A DNA stretch of 64,000 nt from Bilifractor porci (GTDB lineage Bacteria > Bacillota > Clostridia > Lachnospirales > Lachnospiraceae): NCBI RefSeq assembly GCF_009696005.1, contig NZ_VUMV01000010.1:1-64000 (forward strand), given 5' to 3'. The position numbers and the translations under genes were made by a program. The notes under the pieces are model-generated. The model did no database searches and was not told where the DNA came from. It was given only the letters and a program-made list of their open reading frames with translations. Positions 50,733 to 61,100 of this stretch are shown here, piece by piece; the first letter of the stretch is position 1, and the number at the start of each line of letters is the position of its first letter.

Positions 50733-51608
50733 ATGCCGGAAATAATAATAGCCACGGAGAGCGGATCAGATCTTCCGGAGGAAATAGTCAGGCAGTATCA
50801 GATTGAGGTTGCCCCGATGCATGTCATCATGAATAATGTCAGCTATGATGACGGGCATTTCCCCATTGACATGGTCTTTGACTATTTTGAGGAAACGGGT
50901 AAGATTCCGACCACTTCTGCCGTCAATGTGCAGGAATACGTGGATTTCTGGAATGATATCCGGAGCAGGCATCCGGGCTGTATTATTTATCATTTCACCT
51001 ATTCCTCCAATGCCTCCAGTACCCACCAGCATGCTGTGGCGGCAAGAGATCAGGAGAACTTCAGGGATCTGTATATCATTGATACTAAAAGCGTCTCCGG
51101 CGGATGTACGGCGCACATTGAGGCGTGCTGCCGCATACTGGAGAAGAAAAGGGACAGGATTACGGACGCGGCTGCCGCCGGGGCTCTGGCGGAGGAGTTT
51201 CAGGCTCTGGCTGACCGGATTGAATGCAATTTTATTCCTGCTACGCTGGATTATCTGCGGGCGGGCGGCCGGGTTTCCAATGGCGCCTATATTGCGGCGA
51301 ATGTCCTCCGCCTGAAGCCGCTGATCGAGATTAACCGGGAGGGATTTCTGGTTGCCACAAAAAAATTTCGCGGCTCCATGGATAAAATTACGGATAAATT
51401 TATGCAAATGTTTCTGCAGAGACATCATCTGAATCACGATACGCTGTATCTGATGTACGGACCGGGGCTTTCCCAGAGTATTCTGGACAGGATGCGGGAG
51501 ATCGCGCTGGAAAACGGATTTCAGAGGACAGTCTATGTAATGACAGGCTGCACCATTTCGTGTCACGGCGGAAAAGGTGCCATTGGGCTTGCGGGAGTGA
51601 CAGAATGA
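50733..51608 (+). CDS. DegV family fatty-acid-binding protein
   Basis: 291 aa from ATG 50733 with SD AGGAGGA. IIIATESGSDLPEEI, FTYSSNASSTHQHAV, DTKSVSGG and TLDYLRAGGRVSNG are typical of DegV/FakB proteins, which hold a fatty acid for phosphorylation by FakA. Its stop overlaps the HAD gene start (ATGA). Confidence 0.93.
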   Translation: MPEIIIATESGSDLPEEIVRQYQIEVAPMHVIMNNVSYDDGHFPIDMVFDYFEETGKIPTTSAVNVQEYVDFWNDIRSRHPGCIIYHFTYSSNASSTHQHAVAARDQENFRDLYIIDTKSVSGGCTAHIEACCRILEKKRDRITDAAAAGALAEEFQALADRIECNFIPATLDYLRAGGRVSNGAYIAANVLRLKPLIEINREGFLVATKKFRGSMDKITDKFMQMFLQRHHLNHDTLYLMYGPGLSQSILDRMREIALENGFQRTVYVMTGCTISCHGGKGAIGLAGVTE

Positions 51609-52429
51609 GCCATAAAATCGTATTTCTGGATATTGACGGGACACTGACAACTTTTCAGGGGGTTCTTCCGGATTCTGGCAGGGAAGCGCTGCAGAAGGCA
51701 AATGAAAATGGCCATCATATGATCATCTGCACCGGGCGCAGCGGAACGCAGCTTTATCCGCAGCTGCTGGAAAAAGAGCTTTTTGCTGGTTACATTACAT
51801 CTGCGGGGGCCGATATCCGTCTGGGAGGGCTTTCCCTTGTGCAGTACAGCATCCCGGCGGAGCCGCTGCATCATGCCATGGATGTGTTGGATTCCCTGCA
51901 CGCGTATTATTTCCTTCAGTGCCCGGACGGGGTATTTGCGGATCCGGAGACAGCGCTGGCAGCGCCGGAGCTGATCAGCGCCGGAACGATGGACCCGAAG
52001 GACGCGGAGCGCATGTTCGGGAAGGTGAGTGTCCGGGAGGACATCCGCGCCACAAAAAACTGTCAGAAACTCTGCTTTTATCAGGCGCACAGCACGATAG
52101 AGGAGATACAGAAGCGGCTGGGCGGCTTTTTTGAAACCCTTACTTCCAGTTTTGCGGTTTCGGATTCCTGTGACGGCGAGATCATGGTCCGGGGCTATGA
52201 CAAGGGAACGGCCATGCAGAAGGTGCTGGACGCCACGGGAACGGACAGAAGGGATACGATTGCCTTCGGCGACGGACCCAATGATAAGGTGATGCTGGAG
52301 TTTGCGCAGACCGGAGTGGCTATGGGGAATGCGTCTGACGATTTGAAACGGGCGGCGGATCTGGTGACGGACCGCGTGGACCGGGACGGTCTTTACAAGG
52401 GCTTCCGGATGACGGGACTGATTGACTGA
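51605..52429 (+). CDS. Cof-type HAD family phosphatase
   Basis: 274 aa. Motif I FLDIDGTLTTF, motif II ICTGRSG, motif III with Lys before the FGDGPNDKVML loop. Cytosolic hydrolase of sugar or nucleotide phosphates; substrate unassigned. Translationally coupled to the DegV gene and 27 bases before glf. Confidence 0.93.
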   Translation: MSHKIVFLDIDGTLTTFQGVLPDSGREALQKANENGHHMIICTGRSGTQLYPQLLEKELFAGYITSAGADIRLGGLSLVQYSIPAEPLHHAMDVLDSLHAYYFLQCPDGVFADPETALAAPELISAGTMDPKDAERMFGKVSVREDIRATKNCQKLCFYQAHSTIEEIQKRLGGFFETLTSSFAVSDSCDGEIMVRGYDKGTAMQKVLDATGTDRRDTIAFGDGPNDKVMLEFAQTGVAMGNASDDLKRAADLVTDRVDRDGLYKGFRMTGLID

Positions 52430-52456
52430 AAAAGATGAACCATCGGGAGGTTTCAG

Positions 52457-53554
52457 ATGAAATATGATTTTCTGATTGTGGGCGCAGGGCTTTTCGGCGC
52501 CGTTTTCGCGGAGCAGGCGGTTAAGAAGGGTTACCGGTGTCTGGTGATTGACAGACGGGACCACATCGCCGGAAATATTTACACGGAGGAGATCGAGGGA
52601 ATCCAGGTGCACCGGTACGGAGCCCACATTTTTCATACCTCCGATAGGAAAATCTGGAATTACATCAACCAGTTTGCGGAATTTAATAATTATATCAACT
52701 CCCCGATTGCGGTTTATAAGAACGAGACCTACAATCTTCCGTTTAACATGAATACCTTCAGCCGCATGTGGAATATCCGCACGCCGCAGGAGGCAAAGGA
52801 CATCATCGCGTCCCAGATTGCGGAGCTGCACATCACAGATCCGAAGAACCTGGAGGAACAGGCGCTTTCTCTGGCCGGGCGTGATGTTTACGAGAAGCTG
52901 ATCAAAGGCTATACGGAGAAGCAGTGGGGGCGGCCCTGTACGGAACTTCCGAGCTTTATCATCAAGAGGCTTCCGTTCCGTTTTACTTATAATAACAATT
53001 ATTTTAATGACCGCTATCAGGGAATCCCGATCGGCGGCTATACGGCGATTGCCGCGAAGATGCTTCAGGGCTGCGAGATCCGGACAAATACAGACTATTT
53101 TACGTTCATCCGGGAAAATCCGGATGTGGCGGACAGAATTGTGTTTACCGGCATGATTGATGAATACTTCGGCTATCGCCTGGGGGCGCTTCAGTACCGC
53201 AGCGTCCGTTTTGAGACGGAGGTTCTGGATACGGACAATTATCAGGGCAATGCGGTTGTCAATTATACGGACCGGGACGTTCTCTACACCCGTATCATCG
53301 AGCATAAGCATTTTGAATTCGGCACGCAGCCGAAGACGGTGATCTCCAGGGAATATTCCTCGGAGTGGAGGGTTGGCATGGAGCCGTACTATCCGGTGAA
53401 TAATGAGGAGAACAATGCGCTGTACCGGAAGTACAGGGAGCTGGCCGACAGGGAGAAAAACGTCATCTTCGGCGGACGTCTGGGACAGTACCGGTATTAT
53501 GACATGGACAAGGTGATTGCCGCGGCCATGGAAGCGGCGGATGCGGCGCTGTAG
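52457..53554 (+). CDS. glf: UDP-galactopyranose mutase
   Basis: 365 aa, usual length. FAD-binding start YDFLIVGAGLFGAVFAEQA, the HRYGAHIFHT block, NLPFNMNTFSRMW and YTEKQWGRPC, C-terminal GRLGQYRYYDMDKVI. Converts UDP-galactopyranose to UDP-galactofuranose for surface polysaccharide. No glycosyltransferases lie nearby, so the polysaccharide locus is elsewhere. SD GGGAGG. Confidence 0.97.
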   Translation: MKYDFLIVGAGLFGAVFAEQAVKKGYRCLVIDRRDHIAGNIYTEEIEGIQVHRYGAHIFHTSDRKIWNYINQFAEFNNYINSPIAVYKNETYNLPFNMNTFSRMWNIRTPQEAKDIIASQIAELHITDPKNLEEQALSLAGRDVYEKLIKGYTEKQWGRPCTELPSFIIKRLPFRFTYNNNYFNDRYQGIPIGGYTAIAAKMLQGCEIRTNTDYFTFIRENPDVADRIVFTGMIDEYFGYRLGALQYRSVRFETEVLDTDNYQGNAVVNYTDRDVLYTRIIEHKHFEFGTQPKTVISREYSSEWRVGMEPYYPVNNEENNALYRKYRELADREKNVIFGGRLGQYRYYDMDKVIAAAMEAADAAL

Positions 53555-53598
53555 GACAGCCGGAACAGGAAAATCGGCAGATAAGGGAACAGACAGGA

Positions 53599-55875
53599 AT
53601 GGAGTATCTGGAGAAACTGAATCCACAGCAGCGGGAGGCCGTGGAGCATACGGAAGGACCGCTGCTTATTCTGGCAGGCGCAGGCTCGGGCAAGACCCGG
53701 GTACTGACCTGCCGGATTGCGTATTTAATTGAACACTGCGGGGTGCGGCCATGGAATATCATGGCTATCACCTTTACGAATAAGGCTGCCGGAGAGATGC
53801 GGGAGAGAGTGGATGGTCTGGTCGGAATGGGGTCGGAAGCCATCTGGGTTTCCACCTTTCACTCCAGCTGCTGCAGGATTCTCCGCAGGTATATTGACCG
53901 GATCGGCTATGATAACAGCTTTACCATCTACGATACCGACGACAGCCGGCAGGTGATGAAGGCTGTCATTAAAGAGCTGGAGCTGAATCCGAAGATCTAT
54001 AAGGAAAAGGCGCTGCTGGGGAAGATATCCGCCGCTAAAAACAACCTGGTTTCTCCGGATGAGATGGAGGCGGACGCCTCCCGCTGGGAGGAAAAACAGA
54101 CTGCGCGGGCGTATCGGGCTTATCAGAAGCGGCTGAAGAAAAATAATGCCCTGGATTTTGATGATCTTCTGGTGCTTGCCGTGGAGCTTTTTGAAAAGGC
54201 TCCGGACGTGCTGGAAAACTATCAGGAGAGGTTCCGCTATATCCTGATCGACGAGTATCAGGATACCAATACCGTACAGTTTCGTTTTGTAAAGCTTCTG
54301 GCGGAAAAATACAGAAATATCTGCGTCGTGGGAGACGACGATCAGTCGATCTATAAATTCCGCGGCGCGAACATTATGAATATTCTGAACTTCGAGAAGT
54401 CTTTTCCCGGCGCGAAGGTGATTAAGCTGGAGCAGAATTACCGTTCTACCCAGAGCATTCTGGACGCGGCCAACGAGGTGATTTCCAACAACAGCGGCAG
54501 GAAAGAGAAGAAGCTCTGGACAGATAACGGACGGGGAACCAGGGTTCGATTCCGGGAATTTCAGACCGGCTATGACGAGGCGGAGTTTGTTGCGGGGGAA
54601 ATCGCCCGAAAGGTACGGGAGGAGAACCGGTCTTACCGGGATTACGCGGTCCTGTACCGGACCAATGCCCAGTCCCGTCTGTTCGAGGAGAAGATGATCG
54701 CCGCGGATATTCCCTATAAGCTTGTGGGCGGCGTGAATTTTTATGCCCGCAGAGAGATCAAGGATATGCTGGCCTACCTGAAAACCGTGGACAACGCCCT
54801 GGATGATCTGGCCGTGCAGCGCATTGTCAATGTTCCGAAAAGAGGGGTGGGGGCCACGTCTCTGGCCAGGGTTCAGAATTACGCGTTGGAAAACGGCATC
54901 AGCTTTTACGAAGCCCTGCAGGAAGCGGAGAAGATTCCGGGTCTGGGACGCTCGCTTGGCGGAATACGGAAATTTACCGCCCTGATCGGCAGGCTCCGCG
55001 CAGCCGGGAGGGAGTACCTGAATGTCCGCGAAATTCTGGAAATGATCATCAGAGAGACCGGCTACGTGGAGGAGCTGGAGGCAGAAGGAACCGACGAGGA
55101 CAAGGCAAGGATCGAGAACATCAACGAGCTGGTGTCCAAGACGGCGGATTACATGGAGCAGGCAGAGAATCCGTCGCTCTCTGAGTTTCTGCAGCAGGTT
55201 TCCCTGGTCGCGGATATAGATTCCGTGGATCCGGACGGCGACTACGTCCTCCTGATGACGCTTCACAGCGCGAAGGGACTGGAGTTTGACTATGTCTATA
55301 TGACGGGTATGGAGGAAAATACCTTCCCCAGTTACATGGCGGTCAGCGGGGAGGACTCGGAAGAGCTGGAGGAGGAGCGCCGGCTTTGCTATGTGGGAAT
55401 TACCAGGGCCAGAAAGGAATTGACCATGACTGCGGCGCAGATGCGTATGGTTCGGGGGGAACCTCAGTTTCTGCGGGCGTCGCGTTTTGTCCGGGAGATC
55501 CCCAGAGAGCTGATCGAGCTGGAGGGCGAGACGACGGATACCAGAAACTTCATGAAGCCGCCGGAGGTGTCCATGGACCGGATCATGAAGTTCGGCACCG
55601 GAGGGGCGGAGAGAGGTTACGGAAGCTTCGGAAGCAGCCGCGCCCGTTCCGCGCACGGACCGTCCGGAAATCATTATTCCCTGAACCAGTTCCGGGTGCA
55701 GAAGGCAGATCACCTGGATTACAAAGAGGGCGACCGGGTCCGCCATGTCAAATTCGGCGACGGAACCGTACAGGACATCAAGGACGGAGGCAAGGATTAC
55801 GAGGTGACCGTGGATTTTGACACCTGCGGGGTAAAACGGATGTTCGCTTCCTTTGCGAAGCTGAAGAAGATCTGA
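53599..55875 (+). CDS. pcrA: ATP-dependent DNA helicase PcrA/UvrD
   Basis: 758 aa. Superfamily 1A helicase motifs: Q-motif LNPQQREAVEH, Walker A GAGSGKTRV, Ia AITFTNKAAGEM, II LIDEYQDTN, III VGDDDQSIYKFRGA, IV EQNYRST, V LMTLHSAKGLEF, VI YVGITRARK. The C-terminal Tudor-like segment YKEGDRVRHVKFGDGTVQ contacts RNA polymerase. Acts in repair, plasmid replication and clearing of RecA. Confidence 0.97.
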   Translation: MEYLEKLNPQQREAVEHTEGPLLILAGAGSGKTRVLTCRIAYLIEHCGVRPWNIMAITFTNKAAGEMRERVDGLVGMGSEAIWVSTFHSSCCRILRRYIDRIGYDNSFTIYDTDDSRQVMKAVIKELELNPKIYKEKALLGKISAAKNNLVSPDEMEADASRWEEKQTARAYRAYQKRLKKNNALDFDDLLVLAVELFEKAPDVLENYQERFRYILIDEYQDTNTVQFRFVKLLAEKYRNICVVGDDDQSIYKFRGANIMNILNFEKSFPGAKVIKLEQNYRSTQSILDAANEVISNNSGRKEKKLWTDNGRGTRVRFREFQTGYDEAEFVAGEIARKVREENRSYRDYAVLYRTNAQSRLFEEKMIAADIPYKLVGGVNFYARREIKDMLAYLKTVDNALDDLAVQRIVNVPKRGVGATSLARVQNYALENGISFYEALQEAEKIPGLGRSLGGIRKFTALIGRLRAAGREYLNVREILEMIIRETGYVEELEAEGTDEDKARIENINELVSKTADYMEQAENPSLSEFLQQVSLVADIDSVDPDGDYVLLMTLHSAKGLEFDYVYMTGMEENTFPSYMAVSGEDSEELEEERRLCYVGITRARKELTMTAAQMRMVRGEPQFLRASRFVREIPRELIELEGETTDTRNFMKPPEVSMDRIMKFGTGGAERGYGSFGSSRARSAHGPSGNHYSLNQFRVQKADHLDYKEGDRVRHVKFGDGTVQDIKDGGKDYEVTVDFDTCGVKRMFASFAKLKKI

Positions 55876-55993
55876 TTCCATAAGTCCGCTGCGGCCGGCT
55901 TATCTCTAAAATGTATATTAAATATCGCTCCCGGCTCTTTACGAATCTGCTCCGCGGGATTACACTGTTCCTGGTTTAAGAGGGACCGGAGCT

Positions 55994-56926
55994 ATGTTAT
56001 TTCCCGCATTGTTGACAATTTTGATTATGGCAGGGCTTGCAGGACTTTATTTCTGGGCGATTCATCCGAATGCTTCCCGGCGGAGGCAGTGCCAGGAGTA
56101 CGCGGCCTGGAGGTTCGCCCACAGGGGGCTTTGGAGCAGGGAGGAAGGAATTCCGGAGAATTCTGTTCCGGCGTACCGGGAGGCCGTCCGGAATCACTAC
56201 GCGATTGAGCTGGATGTGCATTTGACCAGGGACGGAAGGCTTGCGGTGTTCCATGATGATACGCTTTCGCGTATGTGCGGCGCTCCGGGTTCTGTAGAGA
56301 GCTACAGCTGGGAAGAACTGCAGGAAATGCGCCTGGACGGGACAGACCAGAAGATTCCTCTTCTGGAGGATGTCCTGGAGCTGGTGGACGGCAGGGTTCC
56401 CCTGCTGATTGAGTTAAAGGTTCCCAACAGTTCCCTGGCGCTCTGCCCGGTGGCTGCCAGGGCGCTGGACCGGTACAGCGGTCCTTATATCATAGAATCC
56501 TTTCAGCCGTTTGCCCTCCGGTGGTTCCGGAAAAACCGGCCGGATGTCCTGGTCGGACAGCTTGCCAGCCGCTACGGCAGGGCGCTGAAGGTGAACTCTC
56601 TGTTTAAGCTGCTTTCCTCGAGCCTGATGGTCCATGTGGTCAGCAGGCCGGATTTTGTGGCATACAATTTCCGCACGGCGGACGGGCTTGGCATTGATCT
56701 GAATCAGCATTTATTCCGGATCCCTGTATTTGCCTGGACGGTCAGAAGCGAAGAGGAATATGAGACGTGCAGGGAAAAGCAGTTCAGCACAGTGATTTTT
56801 GAGGGCTTTCATCCGGAAGTAAAAGAGATCCCTGCCCTGCCGGAGAAGATTTCCGACCGGATGCCGGGACAGAGAAAACAGGCAGCGGGCAGGACTGCGC
56901 CGGGGCTGCCCGGACAGGGAGCGTGA
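55994..56926 (+). CDS. Membrane-anchored glycerophosphodiester phosphodiesterase
   Basis: 310 aa. One N-terminal membrane helix (LLTILIMAGLAGLYFWAI), then the GDPD domain: FAHRGLW (catalytic His), PENSVPAY, ELDVHLTRDGRLAVFHDD, and LIELKVPN. Splits glycerophosphodiesters into glycerol 3-phosphate and alcohol, probably at the outer face. Short basic Gly/Pro tail. A PAP2 gene follows after 70 bases. Confidence 0.92.
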   Translation: MLFPALLTILIMAGLAGLYFWAIHPNASRRRQCQEYAAWRFAHRGLWSREEGIPENSVPAYREAVRNHYAIELDVHLTRDGRLAVFHDDTLSRMCGAPGSVESYSWEELQEMRLDGTDQKIPLLEDVLELVDGRVPLLIELKVPNSSLALCPVAARALDRYSGPYIIESFQPFALRWFRKNRPDVLVGQLASRYGRALKVNSLFKLLSSSLMVHVVSRPDFVAYNFRTADGLGIDLNQHLFRIPVFAWTVRSEEEYETCREKQFSTVIFEGFHPEVKEIPALPEKISDRMPGQRKQAAGRTAPGLPGQGA

Positions 56927-56996
56927 GTCTGCGTATCCGCTCCGGAAAACGGGGCAAAGCGCAGAAAAAATATTTTCCGCAAAGGAAGGAGAATTC

Positions 56997-57677
56997 ATGC
57001 AGGCGATTGTGGATATGTTCAGAAAGAGGAAACAGCTCTGGGTTGTGCCTCTCTACGGTATTTTTTATATGCTGACATTCCGGGTGCTGGAGAATGCCAT
57101 CCGGATTCCGGGCACCTACCATATCATCAGCTGTCCTCTGGATCAGTACATTCCATTCTGTGAGTATTTTGTCATATTTTACTACAGCTGGTTTGCCTAT
57201 GTGGCCGTCGCGGAGGTTTATTTCTGCCTGATTGACAGGGATGTCGCGGAGTTCAATAAGTTTATCTTCTATCTCGGAACGGGCATGACGATTTTCCTGA
57301 TTTTTTCCGCCGTCTATCCCAACGGACTGAATCTCCGCCCCCGCACCTTTGACCACGACAATATTTTTGTGCAGATGTGTAAAGCAATGTACCGTACCGA
57401 TACGCCTACAAATGTGTTCCCCAGCATTCATGTTTTCAATTCCCTGGCTGTTTTTCTGGCCGCCTGTGACTCGAAAAAGCTGAAGAAGCACAAAGGAATC
57501 CTAACCTTTACCGGGATCTGGACGGTGCTGATTATTTTGTCCACGGCATTCATCAAGCAGCATTCCTGCTATGATATTGCGGCCGGAATTGTGATGGGAA
57601 TTGTACTCTTCCGCCTGTACTATGTGTTCATTCCCGACAGAATCCGGGCGGCGGCTTCTGTCCGGGTGGAAATCTGA
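56997..57677 (+). CDS. PAP2-family membrane phosphatase
   Basis: 226 aa with five to six membrane helices. PAP2 motifs: LRPRTFDH region, NVFPSIHVFNSLAV (Ser-x-His), IKQHSCYDIAAGIVMG (His-x3-Asp). Dephosphorylates a lipid such as phosphatidic acid or undecaprenyl pyrophosphate, or acts as inositol phosphoceramide synthase-like enzyme. SD AAGGAG. Terminator follows. Confidence 0.9.
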   Translation: MQAIVDMFRKRKQLWVVPLYGIFYMLTFRVLENAIRIPGTYHIISCPLDQYIPFCEYFVIFYYSWFAYVAVAEVYFCLIDRDVAEFNKFIFYLGTGMTIFLIFSAVYPNGLNLRPRTFDHDNIFVQMCKAMYRTDTPTNVFPSIHVFNSLAVFLAACDSKKLKKHKGILTFTGIWTVLIILSTAFIKQHSCYDIAAGIVMGIVLFRLYYVFIPDRIRAAASVRVEI

Positions 57678-57738
57678 GAGAATGCCGGAAGAGCAGAAGC
57701 ATAGGGAAGCAAAATATTTTTCTCTTCCGGAAATAGTT

Positions 57739-57766
57739 AAAACCCCGGCTTTTACCGGGGTTTTTG
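57739..57766 (+). terminator. Intrinsic terminator after the PAP2 gene
   Basis: AAAACCCCGG / CCGGGGTTTTT with a 6-base loop; compact and nearly symmetrical. Confidence 0.93.
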
Positions 57767-58100
57767 CGTACTCTTTTGTACTCTTTTTCGGGGAGGCCCT
57801 CCCTGCTGAAGATTATTTTTACATGGTGCCTCCTGTATTCGGTCGGATGCTGCATGATACAGGGCAACCGGCGCCAAAGGAGCGGACGCTGAGGAGTCTG
57901 CCATGACACAGCCTCCATGACCAGCCGCAGGTAAAAGCAGATAAATGGCAGGAACGGATTATTCACAAGGACGGGATTCTATGTTATCTTAATGAAAGAG
58001 ACCCGGTTTTCCTGGGGCCCCACAATGCGTACAGGTACCTGCATTTCCTGATTCTGCCGACTGTCCGGCGTGGAAATCGGGAACAGACAAGGAGAAGAAA
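57767..58100. other. Intergenic region upstream of purL
   Basis: About 330 bases with no supported gene. A -10-like TATGTTATCTTAAT near 57980 could serve purL. No purine riboswitch or PurR-box pair was recognised. SD AAGGAGAAGA precedes purL. Confidence 0.35.
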
Positions 58101-61100
58101 ATGAGCAAAGTCAGACGAGTTTATGTGGAGAAGAAGCCGGAATTTGCCGTGGCAGCAAAAGAGCTCAGCCACGAGATCCGGCATTACATGGGCATTCCTG
58201 CCGTCAGCGGAGTGCGGATACTGATTCGTTACGATATAGAAGGAATCAGTGACGAGGTCTTTGAGAAAGCCTGCCATGTCGTTTTTGCCGAGCCTCCGGT
58301 GGACATTCTGTATCACGAGGAATTTCCACTGGATGACCATTCTCATGTCTTTTCCGTGGAGTATCTGCCGGGACAGTTCGATCAGCGGGCGGATTCCGCG
58401 GTCCAGTGCATTTCCTTTCTGAAAGAGGATGAAAAGCCGCTGATCCGCACGGCAACAACCTATGTCATTGAAGGGGACGTGACAGAAGAGCAGATGGAGA
58501 CTATCCGTTCCCACTGCATCAATCCGGTGGATTCCCGTGAGGCCGGATCAGAGAAGCCGGAGACACTGGTCATGGATTTTCCGGAACCGGCGGATGTAAA
58601 GACATTTGACGGCTTCCAGGGGATGGGGGAGGTGCAGCTGAAGGAGTTGTACGATTCTCTGAATCTTGCCATGACCTTCCGGGATTTTCAGTTTATCCAG
58701 AATTATTTCAGAGACGAAGAAAAGCGGGATCCTACCGTGACAGAAATCCGGGTTCTGGACACGTACTGGTCCGATCACTGCCGTCACACGACCTTTGCCA
58801 CAGAACTGAAAGACATTGAGCTGGGAGAAGGGGATCTGAAAGACCCGATCCAGAAATCGCTGGAAAGATATATCAACGATCACCGGGTCCTCTACAAGGG
58901 AAGAGAGGATAAATACCTCTGCCTGATGGATCTGGCCTGCCTGGCCGCGAAAAAGCTGAAGGCCGACGGGAAGCTGACCGATCAGGAGGAGTCTGACGAA
59001 ATCAATGCCTGCAGTATTGTTGTCCCGGTCGATGTGGACGGCAGTTACGAGGAGTGGCTGATTAATTTCAAAAATGAGACGCATAACCATCCGACCGAAA
59101 TTGAGCCCTTCGGAGGCGCGGCCACCTGTCTGGGCGGCGCTATCCGGGACCCGCTTTCCGGGCGTACGTATGTATATCAGGCAATGCGCGTGACCGGGGC
59201 GGCGGATCCGACGGCCCCTGCCTCCCAGACGCTGGAGGGCAAGCTTCCCCAGAAGACACTGACCAGGGGAGCGGCAAAGGGCTACAGTTCTTATGGAAAC
59301 CAGGTGGGTCTGGCTACCGGATATGTCAAGGAAATTTATCATCCGCAGTATGTGGCAAAGCGTATGGAGATCGGCGCTGTCATGGGCGCCGCGCCCAGAA
59401 AGGCAGTGATCCGGGAAAATTCGGATCCGGGCGATGTGATCATTCTTCTTGGGGGACGGACCGGACGCGACGGAATCGGAGGTGCCACCGGCTCCTCCAA
59501 GGCTCACAAGACATCTTCTCTTGAAACCTGCGGGGCAGAGGTACAGAAGGGAAACGCGCCTACCGAGCGTAAGATCCAGCGCATGTTCCGCCGCCCGGAG
59601 GTCAGCTCCATCATCAAAAAGTGCAATGATTTCGGCGCCGGTGGTGTATCTGTGGCGATCGGCGAGCTGGCACCCGGCCTTCAGGTGGATCTGGACAAGG
59701 TTCCGAAAAAATATGAAGGACTGGACGGGACGGAACTTGCTATTTCCGAGTCGCAGGAGAGAATGGCTGTTGTGGTGGACCCGAAGGACGCAGACCGGTT
59801 CCTGGCCTATGCGCATGAGGAAAATCTGGAAGCGGTCAAGGTCGCGGTTGTGACAGAGGAGCCCAGGCTGGTCCTGAACTGGAGGGGGAAGGCTGTCGTC
59901 AACCTGTCCCGCGCTTTCCTGGATACCAACGGCGCGCATCAGGAGACGGGGGTTTTTGTTGATATTCCGAATAAGAAGGACAGTGCCCTGAAGCGCTGCC
60001 CGGATGTCCCTGATGTGAAGAAGGCATGGCTGGATGCCCTGTCGGATCTGAACTGCTGCTCCCAGAAGGGGCTGGTGGAGATGTTTGACTCTTCCATCGG
60101 CGCGGCCAGTACGCTGATGCCTTACGGCGGAAAGTATCAGCTGACGGAGACCCAGTCCATGGTGGCAAAGGTCCCTGTCCCGGACGGAAAAACCAATACG
60201 GTTACCATGATGTCCTACGGCTTCGACCCGTACCTTTCCAGCTGGAGTCCGTATCATGGAGCTGTTTACGCGGTGACGGAGTCTATGGCGAAGATCGTTG
60301 CCGGAGGCGGTGATTTCCGGAAGCTTCATTTTACCTTCCAGGAATATTTCCGCAGGATGGATGAGCGCCCTGAGAGATGGAGCCAGCCGCTTGCCGCGCT
60401 TCTTGGCGCCTATGAGGCGCAGATCGAGTACGGGCTTGCGTCCATCGGAGGTAAGGACAGTATGTCCGGTACCTTTAATGATATTGATGTGCCTCCGACG
60501 CTGGTGTCCTTTGCGGTGGATGTCGCGCAGATTAAGGATATTATCACGCCGGAAATGAAGAATCCGGGAGACAGGCTGGTATGGGTCCGCATTCCGCGTG
60601 ACGGGAATGAGCTGCCGGATTACGGCGGGGTTATGGATCTGTATGACAGGGTGCATCAGGACATGCAGGCAGGGCGTGTGAAGGCGGCGTATGCCCTGGA
60701 CCGTTTCGGCATTGCGCCGGCGCTCAGCAAGATGGCATTCGGCAACCGTCTCGGGTTTAAGATTGAGCACAGCGTAGACGCGAGGGATCTGTTCAGCCCC
60801 GCCTTTGGCGATCTGGTAATGGAGGTTCCGGCGGATCAGGTCGGAAGTCTGGCCTGCACCTACACGCTGATCGGGGAAGTCCTTTCCGAGCCGGAGTTCC
60901 AGTACGGCCCGGCTGTGCTGAAAGAGGAGGAGGCGCTGAAAGCCTGGAACGGCAAGCTTTCCAGTGTGTTCCGTATGGTTTCGGACGCCGCCCATGTGGA
61001 TCTGGATGTGCCGGATCAGGGAGTTTACCATGCGCCGGATGTCGCCGTATGCTCTCATAAGCTGGGACAGCCGACTGCCTTTATTCCGGTATTCCCCGGC

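Noticed and set aside
57767-58100. Purine riboswitch or PurR boxes upstream of purL
   Set aside because: No conserved purine aptamer core or paired PurBoxes could be found by eye.
58548-61058. 836-aa ORF on the minus strand
   Set aside because: Entirely antisense to purL, with low-complexity His/Arg/Leu-rich sequence and no family; a shadow of GC-rich codon use.
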